64,000 nucleotides of DNA from Deltaproteobacteria bacterium. GTDB lineage: Bacteria; Desulfobacterota; Desulfarculia; Adiutricales; Adiutricaceae. Of the stretch, positions 54,424 through 64,000 are shown in pieces; positions within the stretch are counted from its first letter, which is position 1; every line of letters begins with the position of its first letter. The notes under the pieces were generated by a model that saw only the letters and a list, made by a program, of their open reading frames with translations, had not been told where the DNA came from and did not search any database. Made by a program: the position numbers and the translations under genes. The stretch is taken from the NCBI GenBank assembly GCA_031278635.1, contig JAITKA010000064.1:1-64000 (forward strand), written 5' to 3'.

Positions 54424-54550
54424 CTATTTTGGCCGTCGGCCCTATTGGGCCGTCAGGTTATGGGCCGTCAGCTATTTGGGCCGTCAACTCTTTTGGCTCT
54501 CAGGTTTTTGGCCGTCGGCTTTTTTTTCCATCAGGTTTTTTGGCCGTGAC
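54424..54550. repeat. degenerate short tandem repeat (TTTGGCCGTCAG-like, ~8 units)
   Basis: Units of ~14-17 bp: ctattttggccgtcggc / cctattgggccgtcagg / ttatgggccgtcag / ctatttgggccgtcaa / ctcttttggctctcagg / tttttggccgtcgg / ... Confidence 0.75.
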
Positions 54551-54709
54551 CCGATACGTTAAATATTTTAAACTCCTTTATGCACAAAGTAAATTTTTTT
54601 TAATTATCGATGCAAAGAAAAGCAAAAAATATAATATTTCGCTTTTCTCGAATTGGCCGGCAAAAGGCTACCTTTCAAGGGGAGCCTTTTGCCGGGTTAG
54701 GGAAAAGGG

Positions 54710-55252
54710 TTACACGGGCCGGTTAATTTCCGGCGAGGAAGCGGTCATGAGAACTTTGGTCCGTTTCATGGCCAAAAGTTCGGCGAGGTCCTCGCTCTCA
54801 ACCAACCTCAGGGCCTCGGTCGGGCAGACGCGCTTACAGGCGGGGCCGCCCTCGAGGCCGTGGCAGAGGTCGCATTTGTGGGCGACCGAGCGCCTGGTGC
54901 CGTCGGGGTTGAGCTGGAAACCCAGGGGAACCATGTGGACCGCCCCGAAGGGGCAGGCCTCGGTGCAGGATTTGCAACCGATGCATTTGTCGCGATCGAT
55001 TAGCACGGTCCCGTCCTGGACGCGGATGGCCCCGGACTGGCAGACCGACTTGCAGGCCGGGTTCTCGCAGTGTTTGCACTGGACCGGTACGCTGACGTTG
55101 AAAGTCTTGATGACCTTCAGCCGCGGGTGGAAGTCGTACCCGTCCGGATCGATCTCGTAAATGCGTTTACCCTCATGGGCGACGACGCAAGCGATGGTAC
55201 AGGTGCGGCAGCCGATGCATAGCAGCGGGTCGCCTTGGACATAACGGTTCAT
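54710..55252 (-). CDS. 4Fe-4S ferredoxin, HydN/HycB-like (partner of Sec-FDH)
   Basis: CIGCRTCTIACV, CKHCENPACKSVC, CIGCKSCTEACP, CDLCHGLEGGPACKRVC; overlaps FDH stop. Confidence 0.9.
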   Translation of the reverse strand: MNRYVQGDPLLCIGCRTCTIACVVAHEGKRIYEIDPDGYDFHPRLKVIKTFNVSVPVQCKHCENPACKSVCQSGAIRVQDGTVLIDRDKCIGCKSCTEACPFGAVHMVPLGFQLNPDGTRRSVAHKCDLCHGLEGGPACKRVCPTEALRLVESEDLAELLAMKRTKVLMTASSPEINRPV

Positions 55253-57444
55253 ATGGCTTTCCGTCCTTTCGCCACATCAATGCCCATGCTGAGGCGGATG
55301 TTCTCGTATTCCCTGAGGACGTAGCTTTCCGCCCAGGCCTGGTCTTCTATTTTTTCCACCCGGCAAGCGCAGTACTTGTACTCGGGGGTGTTGGAGATGG
55401 GATCGAGGGAGGCGATGGTCAGTTCGTTGCAGGCCCCAATCCACCACTGATAGGTCATGTAAACGGCTTGCTTCTTCACCCTGTCGGTCGGCAGGCATCG
55501 CGTGACGCAATGGCCTCGCTTGGAGATGACCTTGACCAGCTCGCCGTGCTTGACGCCCAGCTCCTCGCACAGGGCGGGGTTCATTTGGATCCAGCCGGGC
55601 TCGTCCTCAAGGTTCCGGAGAAGCCGGCAGTTTCCGCTCATCGTCCTCACCGAGTAATGGCCGACCTCGCGGGCGGTGGAAAAAATAAGCGGGTATTCGT
55701 TATTTTCCAGCTCGGTCGGGGGCTGCCAGTCGATGGACGAGAATTTGGCCTTCCCGTCGGGGTTGGCGAATTTACCGTCCTTGTGAAGGTAACTGGTTCC
55801 CTTGTCTTCCATGCCCTTACTCCGGCAAGGCCACTGGATGTTGCCGTACTTCTCGAGCTTTTCGTAGGTCGCCCCGGTGAAACTTGGGCAAAGGTCGATG
55901 ACCTCGTTCCAGATTTCCTCGGTGTTCCGGTACTTCATGGGATACCCCATGGCCGTCGAAATCCGGCTGATGATCTCCCAGTCCGTCAGGACGTTGGCGT
56001 CGGCCGGCGGGTCGATGACTTTCCGGATTCGCTGGAAGCCCCTGTCGCAACAGGAAAAGACGCCATCGTGTTCGTTCCAGCCCGTGGAAGGCAGGATAAC
56101 GTCGGCGTAAATGGCCGTCCTGTTCATGTAAATGTCCTGGAGGATGACCAATTCCAGTTTTTCCAGGGATTCCCGGACCTCGGCCAGGTCGGGATCCGAC
56201 TGGGCCGGGTCCTCCCCGAAGACGTAATAGGCCCTGATTTTTTTGGCCTCCGGCTCGTGGAGAACGTAATGCGGCACCTGGGTCAAGGGTATGCCCACTT
56301 TGTCCGACAAGGGGACACCCCAGGCTTTTTCGAATTTGGCCCGGATCTCCGGAACGGTGACGTTCTGGTACCCGGGGTACGAGTTGGGCAGGGCGCCCAT
56401 GTCGCAAGCGCCTTGCACGTTGTTTTGGCCGCGGACCGGGCCTATCCCGACGCCCCAGCGACCGAAATTCCCCGTCATGATGGCCAAATTGGCCAGGCCC
56501 TTGACCACGTTAACGGCCTGGGCGAACTGGCAGACCCCCATGCCGTAGAGGATCATGGATTGGCCGCTGGTGGCGTACATGCGGGCGGCTTTGCGGATGT
56601 CGTCCGGGTGCACCTGGGTAATGCCCGTCACGGCCTCGGGGGAATACTTCTTGCAGAGCTCCTTAAACTCGTCAAAACCAGAGGAATGCTCGGCGATGAA
56701 TTTGTCGTCGCACAAGCCTTCCTCGATGATGACGTGGGCGATGGAGTTTACCAGGGCCAGGTTAGACCCGTTTTTCAGCTGCAGATGGAGATCGGCGATC
56801 CTGGCCGTTTCAATCCGGCGCGGATCGACGCAGATTATCTGGGCGCCTTTCCTCTTGGCCCTGACGATCCTCCTGGCCACGATGGGGTGAGAATCGGCCC
56901 CGTTGTAACCGAACACGAAAAGAAGCTTGGCGTCCTCGATCTCGTGGACACCGTTGCTCATCGCTCCCGAACCTAACGAATACAGTAGACCCGCTACTGA
57001 GGGGGCGTGTCATATTCGGGCGCAGTGGTCGACGTTGTTCGTCCCTATCGCCGCCCTGGTGAATTTCTGCATGACGTAGTTGGCCTCGTTGCCGGGGCCA
57101 CGGGCGGACCCGGTACACATGATGGCGTCCGGGCCATGCTTTTGCTTGATTTCCATCAACCGGTTGGCGGTGTAACTTATGGCTTCGTCCCAACCGACCT
57201 CCTCCAGGGGGGAACCTTTCCCGCCTTTCCTGATGAGGGGGTTTTTGAGTCGCTTGGTCAGAATCTGTGGATCGTTTATGTAATCCCAGCCATAGTGGCC
57301 CTTTAGGCACAACGTGCTTTCGTTGGTTCGACCATGGGCCGGGACAGCCTCAAGGATCTTGTTTTGTTCCGGGTCGACTTTGAAGAGAATCTGACAACCC
57401 GCCCCGCAGTAGGCGCAGGTTGTTTGGACTTCATTAACGGTCAT
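55249..57444 (-). CDS. fdhF: molybdopterin formate dehydrogenase H-like, selenocysteine form (in-frame UGA at complement 57010..57012)
   Basis: Two same-frame ORFs (57010..57444 and 55249..56961) join through UGA: [36 protein letters not shown], aligned with ARICHAASVAG of the Cys paralog. Confidence 0.92.
56983..56999 (-). promoter_or_regulatory. bacterial SECIS-like hairpin downstream of UGA
   Basis: CAGTAG-cgggt-CTACTG perfect 6-bp stem with GGU in the loop, 10 nt after the UGA on the coding strand. Confidence 0.8.
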
Positions 57445-57577
57445 ATGCGAGTCCTTTCCTTATAGCCGTCGATACGGCAAAATAGGAAAAAGAAGAAAAA
57501 AAGACCTTTGTTTTTGGCTTTACGAATCCAAAATAGATTAACTATTTTAAAAGGGTGAAAAAGAGAGGCACCGCTAT

Positions 57578-57714
57578 GCGATACCGGCTATTCAACGACG
57601 ATCGGGTCACCCTAGGTGGCCATACCGGGCAGTATGGCCAAGGGGCAACGCGATACCGGCTATTCGACGACGATCGGGTCGCCCTCGGTGACTATACCGG
57701 GCAGTATGACCCTG
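57578..57714. repeat. 72-bp-period imperfect tandem duplication overlapping the MOSC gene 3' end
   Basis: gcgataccggctattcAacgacgatcgggtcAccct... (57578) vs gcgataccggctattcGacgacgatcgggtcGccct... (57650), about 54/59 identical. Confidence 0.9.
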
Positions 57715-58061
57715 GCCGTGTACAAAGGCGGGTCACGGCCGGTCAGTTCAATCAACGCGTCCTGGCTCCGGAGGCGAGTCCCCGGGGGAAAGGGCGATAA
57801 ATCCAAAGTGATCGCGAGATTCTCGCCCCGGGAACCGTATCCCCCGGCGGCCTTCGGCCCTTGGGGCGAAATGGGCCCGGTCTGGCTCAAAAGGACGAGC
57901 TGGGTGCTGCCCGGCCCGGTGTCGCAATCCCCGCTGAGGCCGAAATTTTTAAGGAGCTGCCCTTGGCCGACGCTTCGTTTGGGTTGGCCGATCACGCGGC
58001 CCGCGCAGACCGCCAAAATCTTGCCCGCGGCTTTTTTGGGGACGAAATCGATAACGCTCAA
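57660..58061 (-). CDS. short MOSC-domain-like protein
   Basis: KILAVCAGRVIGQPKRSVGQGQLLKNFGLSGDCDTGPGSTQLVLLS...GENLAITLDLSPFPPGTRLRSQDALIELTG...GIVTEGDPIVVE. Confidence 0.7.
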   Translation of the reverse strand: MSVIDFVPKKAAGKILAVCAGRVIGQPKRSVGQGQLLKNFGLSGDCDTGPGSTQLVLLSQTGPISPQGPKAAGGYGSRGENLAITLDLSPFPPGTRLRSQDALIELTGRDPPLYTARVILPGIVTEGDPIVVE

Positions 58062-58466
58062 CCCTGGTCCTTTGATTCACGGGTCGGCTCGCCCGAAAAC
58101 CGATATTCATAAAAGGAGTAAAAAACTTTGCTTTTAGCAGTGATATTAATACCTTTTTGGTGATAAAAGAATTGGCCGATTTAACGATTCGTTAGATGTT
58201 TTTTTGTCAAATTTTTCTGAAAAAAATGGCAAAATAGCCAGCTAATACTTTATTATTTTGACACAAATTGAAATAAAATGCAATATTTTTTTGGCACGGC
58301 CCTTTGCTTGGGTTAATGGATACTCAAAATTTGTTTAACAATGCGAGTTAACTAGTAATTGTCCAAAGAAAAGTTGTAAATATAAGTATTTTCAATAAGT
58401 TAAATGGGTGTTCAAATGGTTAGGTCAGGCCCGACTTAACGCCTGGGTCAGCGCCCCTGTCAGCGC

Positions 58467-59879
58467 TTAGGTCCCCGCCTTGGCCAGGCCCTGGGCCTGG
58501 GTCAGCGCCCGTTTGAGGAGCGGGTATTGGTCCGGGAAAATTGTCCTTACGTCAAAAAGGAGGCGATCCTTGAATATCCTGGCGACCACCGGGGGATTGC
58601 CTTGCCTTAGCTGTTCCTCGAGGGCGTTGATTGGCCGGTCGAGGGATTCGACGGAAACGGCCCAGGAGGCCAGGGGTTGCTCCGGGGCCGCCCCCCCGCC
58701 AATCCGGCCGCTGACCTCCAGTAGGGAGAGCTTAAGGCCCTGGAGGGGCCCCAAAACTTTTTTTAGCTTTAACGCCATGTTGCGTAATTCGGCTGGCGTA
58801 AGGTGGAGCATCCGGTAAGTGGGGATTAACCGCTTGGCCTCCTCCGGGTCCCGCAGCAGGCGCAGGGTGGTTTCCAGGGCGGCGAGGGTCAATTTGCCAG
58901 GGCGGATGGTCCGGGTCAAGGGGTGGGTTTTGATTTTGCCAACGATGTCCTTGCGGCCGACGATTAACCCGGCCTGGGGGCCCCCGAGAAGTTTGTCGCC
59001 GCTGAAACAGACGGCGTCGGCGCCTTGGGCCAGGGCTTTTTGGACGGGCGTTTCGTCCGTTATCCCCAGGCCGGACAAATCGATGAAAGAGCCGCTTCCC
59101 AAATCGACCACCAGCGGGAGGCCCTTTTCGCGGGCCAGCGAGGCCAACTCGGCGACGCTGGCCTGGGAGGCGTAACCGACTTGGCGAAAGTTGGAGGCGT
59201 GGACTTTGAGGATAAGGGCCAGCTCGATCCGCTCGGCGGCCTTCCTGTAATCGGCCAAAAGGGTACGGTTGGTGGAACCGACCTCCTTGAGGGTCACCCC
59301 CGAGGCCTCGACGATTTCGGCCAGGCGAAAGGAGCCGCCTATCTCCACCAGCTCGCCCCTGGAGATGGCAACGACCCGGTCCTTGGCCAAAACGGTCATG
59401 AGCGAGAAAAGGGCGGCCGCGTTATTGTTGACCGCGATGGCCGCCTCGGCGCCGGTAAGGGCGACAAGGAGTTCCTCGACCGCTTTCAGCCTGTCGGTCC
59501 GCCTCCCGGTAAATGGGTCGTATTCCAGGGTCGAGTAGCCGCCGGCCACCAGCCGGATTTGCTCCAGGGCGGCGGCGGACAGGGGCGCCCGGCCCAGATT
59601 GGTGTGCAGGACCACCCCGGTCGCGTTGATGGCCGGTCGCAGGACGGGTATCCGGTCCCCGAGGGCCAATTCTATGACCTGGGCCGTTAACGATTCCTCC
59701 GGGGGGATTTGGGTCAGCGCGCCTTCGAGCAAATCGGAGCGGAGCTTGGCCAGCGCCTCGCGAATGGCCTTGACCAATCGTGGGCGCGATATGCCCTTGA
59801 TGGCGGGAACCCCGGAAACCCAGGCGAGAACCTTTTCCACTTTGGGAATGTGTCTCAAAATTTCCGGGGCTTCGTCCAT
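58467..59879 (-). CDS. selA: L-seryl-tRNA(Sec) selenium transferase
   Basis: RPAINATGVVLHTNLGRAPLS, NNNAAALFSLMTVLA, FSGDKLLGGPQAGLIVGRKD (PLP lysine); probable start MDEAPEILRHIPKVEKVL (ORF extends to 60032). Confidence 0.95.
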   Translation of the reverse strand: MDEAPEILRHIPKVEKVLAWVSGVPAIKGISRPRLVKAIREALAKLRSDLLEGALTQIPPEESLTAQVIELALGDRIPVLRPAINATGVVLHTNLGRAPLSAAALEQIRLVAGGYSTLEYDPFTGRRTDRLKAVEELLVALTGAEAAIAVNNNAAALFSLMTVLAKDRVVAISRGELVEIGGSFRLAEIVEASGVTLKEVGSTNRTLLADYRKAAERIELALILKVHASNFRQVGYASQASVAELASLAREKGLPLVVDLGSGSFIDLSGLGITDETPVQKALAQGADAVCFSGDKLLGGPQAGLIVGRKDIVGKIKTHPLTRTIRPGKLTLAALETTLRLLRDPEEAKRLIPTYRMLHLTPAELRNMALKLKKVLGPLQGLKLSLLEVSGRIGGGAAPEQPLASWAVSVESLDRPINALEEQLRQGNPPVVARIFKDRLLFDVRTIFPDQYPLLKRALTQAQGLAKAGT

Positions 59880-60102
59880 TCTTTTAACCCTTTTGGTACT
59901 TTTCGTGAGGCGTTGGCCGCGATGGAATAGGTTTTGGGCAAGGCCGTGAAAGGCGGCCCAAAGCGGACTTTCCCCGGGGAAACCGGGGACGAAAGAGGCC
60001 CCCCAAAGGACTTGCCCTTGGTCGTAAGCCATGGTTTCGACTCGTGATTATTGCCCTTGGGACGCGGGCCGGGGTTGGGCCTTGGAGGGCCCTCCCCGTG
60101 GT

Positions 60103-60690
60103 TTAGATGTTTATCACCCGTCCCGCCTGGGCCATGGTTTGGGCTATGGCGAACATGTTGGTGACGTTACCGACTTTAAGCTTCGCTTTGAGGTTAAAAA
60201 AGTCCAGGCAAGCCCCACAAGTGCTGACGATGGTTCCTTTGTCAACCAACGTTTGGAGATCGGCCAGCGAATTCGAGCCTTCGGTGGTCAAGAAAGCCCC
60301 ACCGTTGAAAAACAAAAGGTACTCCGGGCAAGGCTCCACCTCGGTCAAGGAGAAGATGAAAGCCTTCAGGAGCGTTTTGCCTAAGGTTTCGTCGCCGTGG
60401 CCCATCGTCGGGCGGCTTATGGCGACCACCAGATTGCCGGTCTCCGGCTGGACCTTCCGGTCGGCGGTGGTGGCCTGGACCGTGATTGCCACGCTAAAGG
60501 TCCCATCCCCCAGGGTGGCGCTTTTAACCAGATGGCCCATGGTAAGGGCCATTTTGGTTAAATTTTGGACGGCGATGTCATTGTCAACCAAAATGGTCAC
60601 CGTCTGACCGGGCGTATGGTCTTTGAGCGCTTTTTTAGCGTTAATGACGGGAAGTGGGCAGGGCTGGCCTAACATGTTTACTGTTGTCAT
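60103..60690 (-). CDS. yedF: YedF-type sulfurtransferase-like selenium metabolism protein
   Basis: TusA-like MLGQPCPLPVINAKKAL N-domain plus DsrE-like C-domain (LLFFNGGAFLT...STCGACLDFFNL); between selD and selA. Confidence 0.88.
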   Translation of the reverse strand: MTTVNMLGQPCPLPVINAKKALKDHTPGQTVTILVDNDIAVQNLTKMALTMGHLVKSATLGDGTFSVAITVQATTADRKVQPETGNLVVAISRPTMGHGDETLGKTLLKAFIFSLTEVEPCPEYLLFFNGGAFLTTEGSNSLADLQTLVDKGTIVSTCGACLDFFNLKAKLKVGNVTNMFAIAQTMAQAGRVINI

Positions 60691-60824
60691 AGTTTTTCCA
60701 TTCTAATTAGTGTTGTAAAGGGTTTAAAAATCAGCTAATTTATTGTGGATTAGAAAACGTAAGTCATAAAAAATACCAACCAAATCTAGTATCCGTTCAC
60801 GGGCAAAGTGGCGATTCGCGAATC

Positions 60825-61856
60825 TCACAGGACCACCACGGCCGGGTCGCCGGGCCGGCGTTCCGAGACCTGGCCGATTATGGCCGACCGGGGGTCGTTG
60901 GTTTTCAGCGTCCCCAGCAAGGCCAAAGCTTGGTCGGCGGGGAGGCAGATGGCGAGGCCCCCAGAGGTCTGGGGGTCGTAGAGGATTTCTTCCTGGGCGG
61001 GGTCGAGACCGTCGAGCTCGACCCGGTTGGTCAGGTTGTTGCGGTTTCGCTGGCCCAGGGCGGTGGCGAAAAATTCCCTGGCGTAAGCCATGGCCCCGGG
61101 CAAGAGGGGCAGGGACTCGAAATTCACGTGGATGGTGAGCCGCTCGGCGGCCATCTCGCTTAGGTGCCCCAGTAAGCCGAAACCGGTGATGTCGGTCGCC
61201 GCGCTGACGGGAAACCCGGCCATGGCCTCGGAGGCTTGCCGGTTGGATCTGGTCATGGAACGGACCGCCCCGTCGAAATGCCCTTCCCTGGCCGCCCTGG
61301 CCCGGTTCGCGCTTAGGATCAGGCCAACCCCCAGGGCTTTGGTCAATATTATGGCGTCCCCGGGGTTCGCGGTGTCGTTGCGGCGGATTTTCCCCGGGTG
61401 GGCCAGCCCGGTCACGGCCAGGCCGTATTTGGGTTCCGGGTCGTAGATGGAATGCCCGCCTGCCAGGAAGGCCCCGGCTTCATGGATGACCTCGGACCCG
61501 CCGGCCAAAATCTCGGCCATGGTCCCGGGGTCCAGTTTTTGCGGGAAACAGACCAAATTCAGGGCCATGATCGGCTGGCCCCCCATGGCGTAAACGTCGC
61601 TTAGGGCGTTGGTCGCGGCGATTCGCCCGAAGAGGCGGGCGTCATCGACCATGGGGGGGAAAAAATCCACGGTGCTTATGATCGCCGTTTCCGGTGACAG
61701 CAGCCAGACGGCGGCGTCGTCGGACGTTTCGTAGCCCACCAGTAGCCTGTCGCAATCGCGGCGCGGCAAAAGGGTCAAAAACTTTGACAAAATGGCGGGA
61801 TCGACTTTCGCGCCGCAGCCGCCGGTTGGGCAAAAGGACATCAGGCTCTGGGACAC
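60825..61856 (-). CDS. selD: selenide, water dikinase
   Basis: GGCGAKVDP (Cys form active site), SDDAAVWLL, FFPPMVDDARLFGRIAATNALSDVYAMGGQP, TDITGFGLLGHLSEM, DPQTSGGL. Confidence 0.95.
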   Translation of the reverse strand: MSQSLMSFCPTGGCGAKVDPAILSKFLTLLPRRDCDRLLVGYETSDDAAVWLLSPETAIISTVDFFPPMVDDARLFGRIAATNALSDVYAMGGQPIMALNLVCFPQKLDPGTMAEILAGGSEVIHEAGAFLAGGHSIYDPEPKYGLAVTGLAHPGKIRRNDTANPGDAIILTKALGVGLILSANRARAAREGHFDGAVRSMTRSNRQASEAMAGFPVSAATDITGFGLLGHLSEMAAERLTIHVNFESLPLLPGAMAYAREFFATALGQRNRNNLTNRVELDGLDPAQEEILYDPQTSGGLAICLPADQALALLGTLKTNDPRSAIIGQVSERRPGDPAVVVL

Positions 61857-63823
61857 TTACGCGGGCCTTCCTGGTTGGGGTTTTTCCCGCCGGGGCGGGA
61901 AGGGAAAGAGTCGACGGCCAGGGGCAACCGGCCCGTCCCCGATTTGACGGCCAAGGCCCTGGTCTCAAAACTCTCGAGGAGGGCGAGGGCCACTTTCCGG
62001 GACGTGTTCAAGGCGTCGCGGAAAACGCTGAGCTCCACCGGGCCGTTTTTGGCCAGGGCTTGAAAATGCCCGAAGGCTTCCCCGTAGGCCTGGGCGTGCA
62101 TGTGGTATAGGTCGTCCAAGCGGATTAATTGACCCCCGCGAACCAAATAGGCCAAGGCCGCCTTGCGGCGACGGTTCCGATCCGGGTCATCGTTCGGGAG
62201 GACCTCCGAGGTGGCCATGGGTTTGAGGCCAAAATCCAGGTAGGTTCGCTCCAGGGACTCGACGAACTGGTTTTTGGCCTCGTCGACCTTGGGCTCGAAG
62301 GAGCGAAGGCGGGTGAACCCACCCTCCTGGACGGTAACGTCGCGGTCCTTCCAGTATCGCTGCAGCCCTTCCCAGGCGGCCGTGGAGGCGTTGCCGGCCA
62401 GCCTTGAGCGTATCTCCTCGGTCGAAAGCCCAAGGCTGTAAGGATTAAGTTTATGGTGATTGGTTAACAAACTCTTTATCTTTAGGGTTAAAGAATTAAT
62501 TTCCGACTTATGTATGAAAACGTCTTTGGCCAAGGGAACTATTAAGCCCTTATCGGCCAATACGTTGGCCTCGGCCCTGGCCGTGGGGCCCAGGTCGGCC
62601 CGGAGGGCCAATTCGGGCAGGGAGGCGAACGTGCCCGGTCTCTCGGCAATCGAGAGCTCGACCCGCTGCCTGAGGCTGCCGGACTCTTTCGTCTGGTACT
62701 GGTCGATGACGGCAGGCTTGTGGCGACGGTGTTTCTGGGGGTTGGCGTCCAGGATCGTCCCGCCCCCTATGGTGATGGCCGGGGAGGGGAACCGTATGAC
62801 CAGCCGATCGCCCCTGCGGGCCACCACGGGGTCGGTTAGGCGAAATTGGGCGTAATCGCTCTCGCCCGCGTTCAGGCGGTCGGATTCCATCAAAACGACC
62901 TTGGCGGTAACCTCCCGGGCGGCCAGGTGCAGTTGGACGAGCCCGTTGTTTTTCAGCGAAAACGGGGAGTTGGGCAAAATCGACAGCTGGGCGTCCAACA
63001 TGGGGGTGCCTCGCAGGCTGCCGACGGAGGCCAGCACGTCCCCCCGGTTTAAATCGGTTTTTTTTACCCCGGCCAGATTCAGGGCCACCCGTTGGCCGGG
63101 AAAGGCCTGGTCCGTCGTCAGGCCGTAGACCTGGATTTGCCTGACGCGACTGTCAATTTCCGCCGGGTAGACCCTGACCGGATCCCCGGTCTTGATTTGC
63201 CCGTCCAAAAGCGTGCCGGTGACCACGGTGCCGAACCCTTCCATCGAGAAGACGCGGTCAAGGGGCAGGCGGAAAAAGGTTCCCGGCAAACGCGGTTGGG
63301 TGAGCATCACCGAGTCGTGGAGCGCTTTGGTCAATTCGTCCAAACCTTGGCCCGTTTGGGCGGAAACCTCCACGATGGGCGGATCGTTCCCGAACGACCC
63401 CCCTATCAAAGATCGTATGTCGTCCGCGATGAGCCCGAGCCAGCCCGGATCGGTTATGAGGTCGCATTTCGTCAGGGCCACGACGCAGGACTTGATATCC
63501 AAAAGCCTTAAAATATCCAGGTGTTCCCTGGTTTGGGGCATGACCCCGTCATCCGCCGCCACGACCAGAAGGGCGATGTCGATCCCGCCCGACCCCGCCA
63601 GCATGTGACGCACGAAGCGTTCGTGCCCTGGGACGTCGATTATGCCCGCCACCAGGCCGTCCGGGAAAGTCAGGTGGGCAAAGCCGTTTTCGATGGTGAT
63701 GCCCCGCCTCTTCTCCTCGAGCAGGCGGTCGGTGTCGATGCCGGTCAAAACCCGGACCAAAGAGGTTTTGCCGTGGTCCACGTGGCCGGCGGTGCCGATG
63801 GTCATGTGCCTGGCGTGACTCAT
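61841..63823 (-). CDS. selB: selenocysteine-specific translation elongation factor
   Basis: [37 protein letters not shown] domain, [10 protein letters not shown], winged-helix C-terminal region; 3' end overlaps selD start. Confidence 0.95.
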   Translation of the reverse strand: MSHARHMTIGTAGHVDHGKTSLVRVLTGIDTDRLLEEKRRGITIENGFAHLTFPDGLVAGIIDVPGHERFVRHMLAGSGGIDIALLVVAADDGVMPQTREHLDILRLLDIKSCVVALTKCDLITDPGWLGLIADDIRSLIGGSFGNDPPIVEVSAQTGQGLDELTKALHDSVMLTQPRLPGTFFRLPLDRVFSMEGFGTVVTGTLLDGQIKTGDPVRVYPAEIDSRVRQIQVYGLTTDQAFPGQRVALNLAGVKKTDLNRGDVLASVGSLRGTPMLDAQLSILPNSPFSLKNNGLVQLHLAAREVTAKVVLMESDRLNAGESDYAQFRLTDPVVARRGDRLVIRFPSPAITIGGGTILDANPQKHRRHKPAVIDQYQTKESGSLRQRVELSIAERPGTFASLPELALRADLGPTARAEANVLADKGLIVPLAKDVFIHKSEINSLTLKIKSLLTNHHKLNPYSLGLSTEEIRSRLAGNASTAAWEGLQRYWKDRDVTVQEGGFTRLRSFEPKVDEAKNQFVESLERTYLDFGLKPMATSEVLPNDDPDRNRRRKAALAYLVRGGQLIRLDDLYHMHAQAYGEAFGHFQALAKNGPVELSVFRDALNTSRKVALALLESFETRALAVKSGTGRLPLAVDSFPSRPGGKNPNQEGPRKCPRA

Positions 63824-64000
63824 CGGCGGTTAACCCCTCGCGGCGCCGCCCCCGGGGGGCGACGGCGAAACGTGGGACCGTGGGTTTGTGCCCGCGCCCC
63901 GGAAAATGGCTGTTGCGATACCCGTCTAAGCATGTTCTGACCCAAGTACGATGTTTAAACAGTCGTTACGTTAATTCATTAAGCCAATGGCTATAATATA

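Noticed and set aside
55249-57444. Interpretation of the split FDH ORFs as a nonsense pseudogene
   Set aside because: Frame is preserved, the UGA is exactly at the FDH catalytic position, a SECIS-like hairpin follows, and selA/B/D are present.
54424-57720. Short repeats considered as CRISPR arrays
   Set aside because: No constant repeats with unique spacers and no cas genes in the window.
58290-58312. sigma54-like TGGCAC-GGCCCTT-TGC
   Set aside because: GG-to-GC spacing is one nt too long for a -24/-12 promoter and it points away from the Se/FDH genes.
60005-60045. TTTCGACTC T-loop-like motif considered as part of tRNA-Sec
   Set aside because: No matching T-stem, acceptor or long variable arm; lies over the 5' end of the selA ORF region. 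tRNA-Sec is probably elsewhere in the genome.

Overview
A 64 kb chromosomal window with GC-rich coding sequence and AT-rich spacers. The gene complement suggests a deltaproteobacterium/Desulfobacterota relative (inference). Housekeeping genes include priA, ispE, prs, rplY/ctc, proB, hisD, tadA, nnr, a gmhA-like gene, a macAB-like exporter, tRNA-Gln, desulfoferrodoxin and rubrerythrin. There is also a run of signalling genes (V4R, GGDEF, MCP, hybrid kinase). The most notable content is a ~17 kb selenium/molybdenum formate dehydrogenase island at ~46.6-63.8 kb. It holds selB-selD-yedF-selA, a short MOSC protein, a selenocysteine FDH that the ORF track splits at an in-frame UGA followed by a SECIS-like hairpin, a second Cys-type FDH, two HydN/HycB-like ferredoxins, moaA, moeA, mobA, a mobB-like gene and a DUF3343 gene. 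A formate-THF ligase gene with a strong promoter and a long leader containing a terminator lies elsewhere in the window, consistent with C1/acetogenic-type metabolism (inference). Accessory findings include three copies of a small XRE-regulator module (one decayed) sharing GAAATTTC palindromes, a low-GC crcB pseudogene, a DUF1266-DUF2185 (Imm33-like) protein, and several direct/inverted repeats. All family calls come from reading the sequence; no database search was run.
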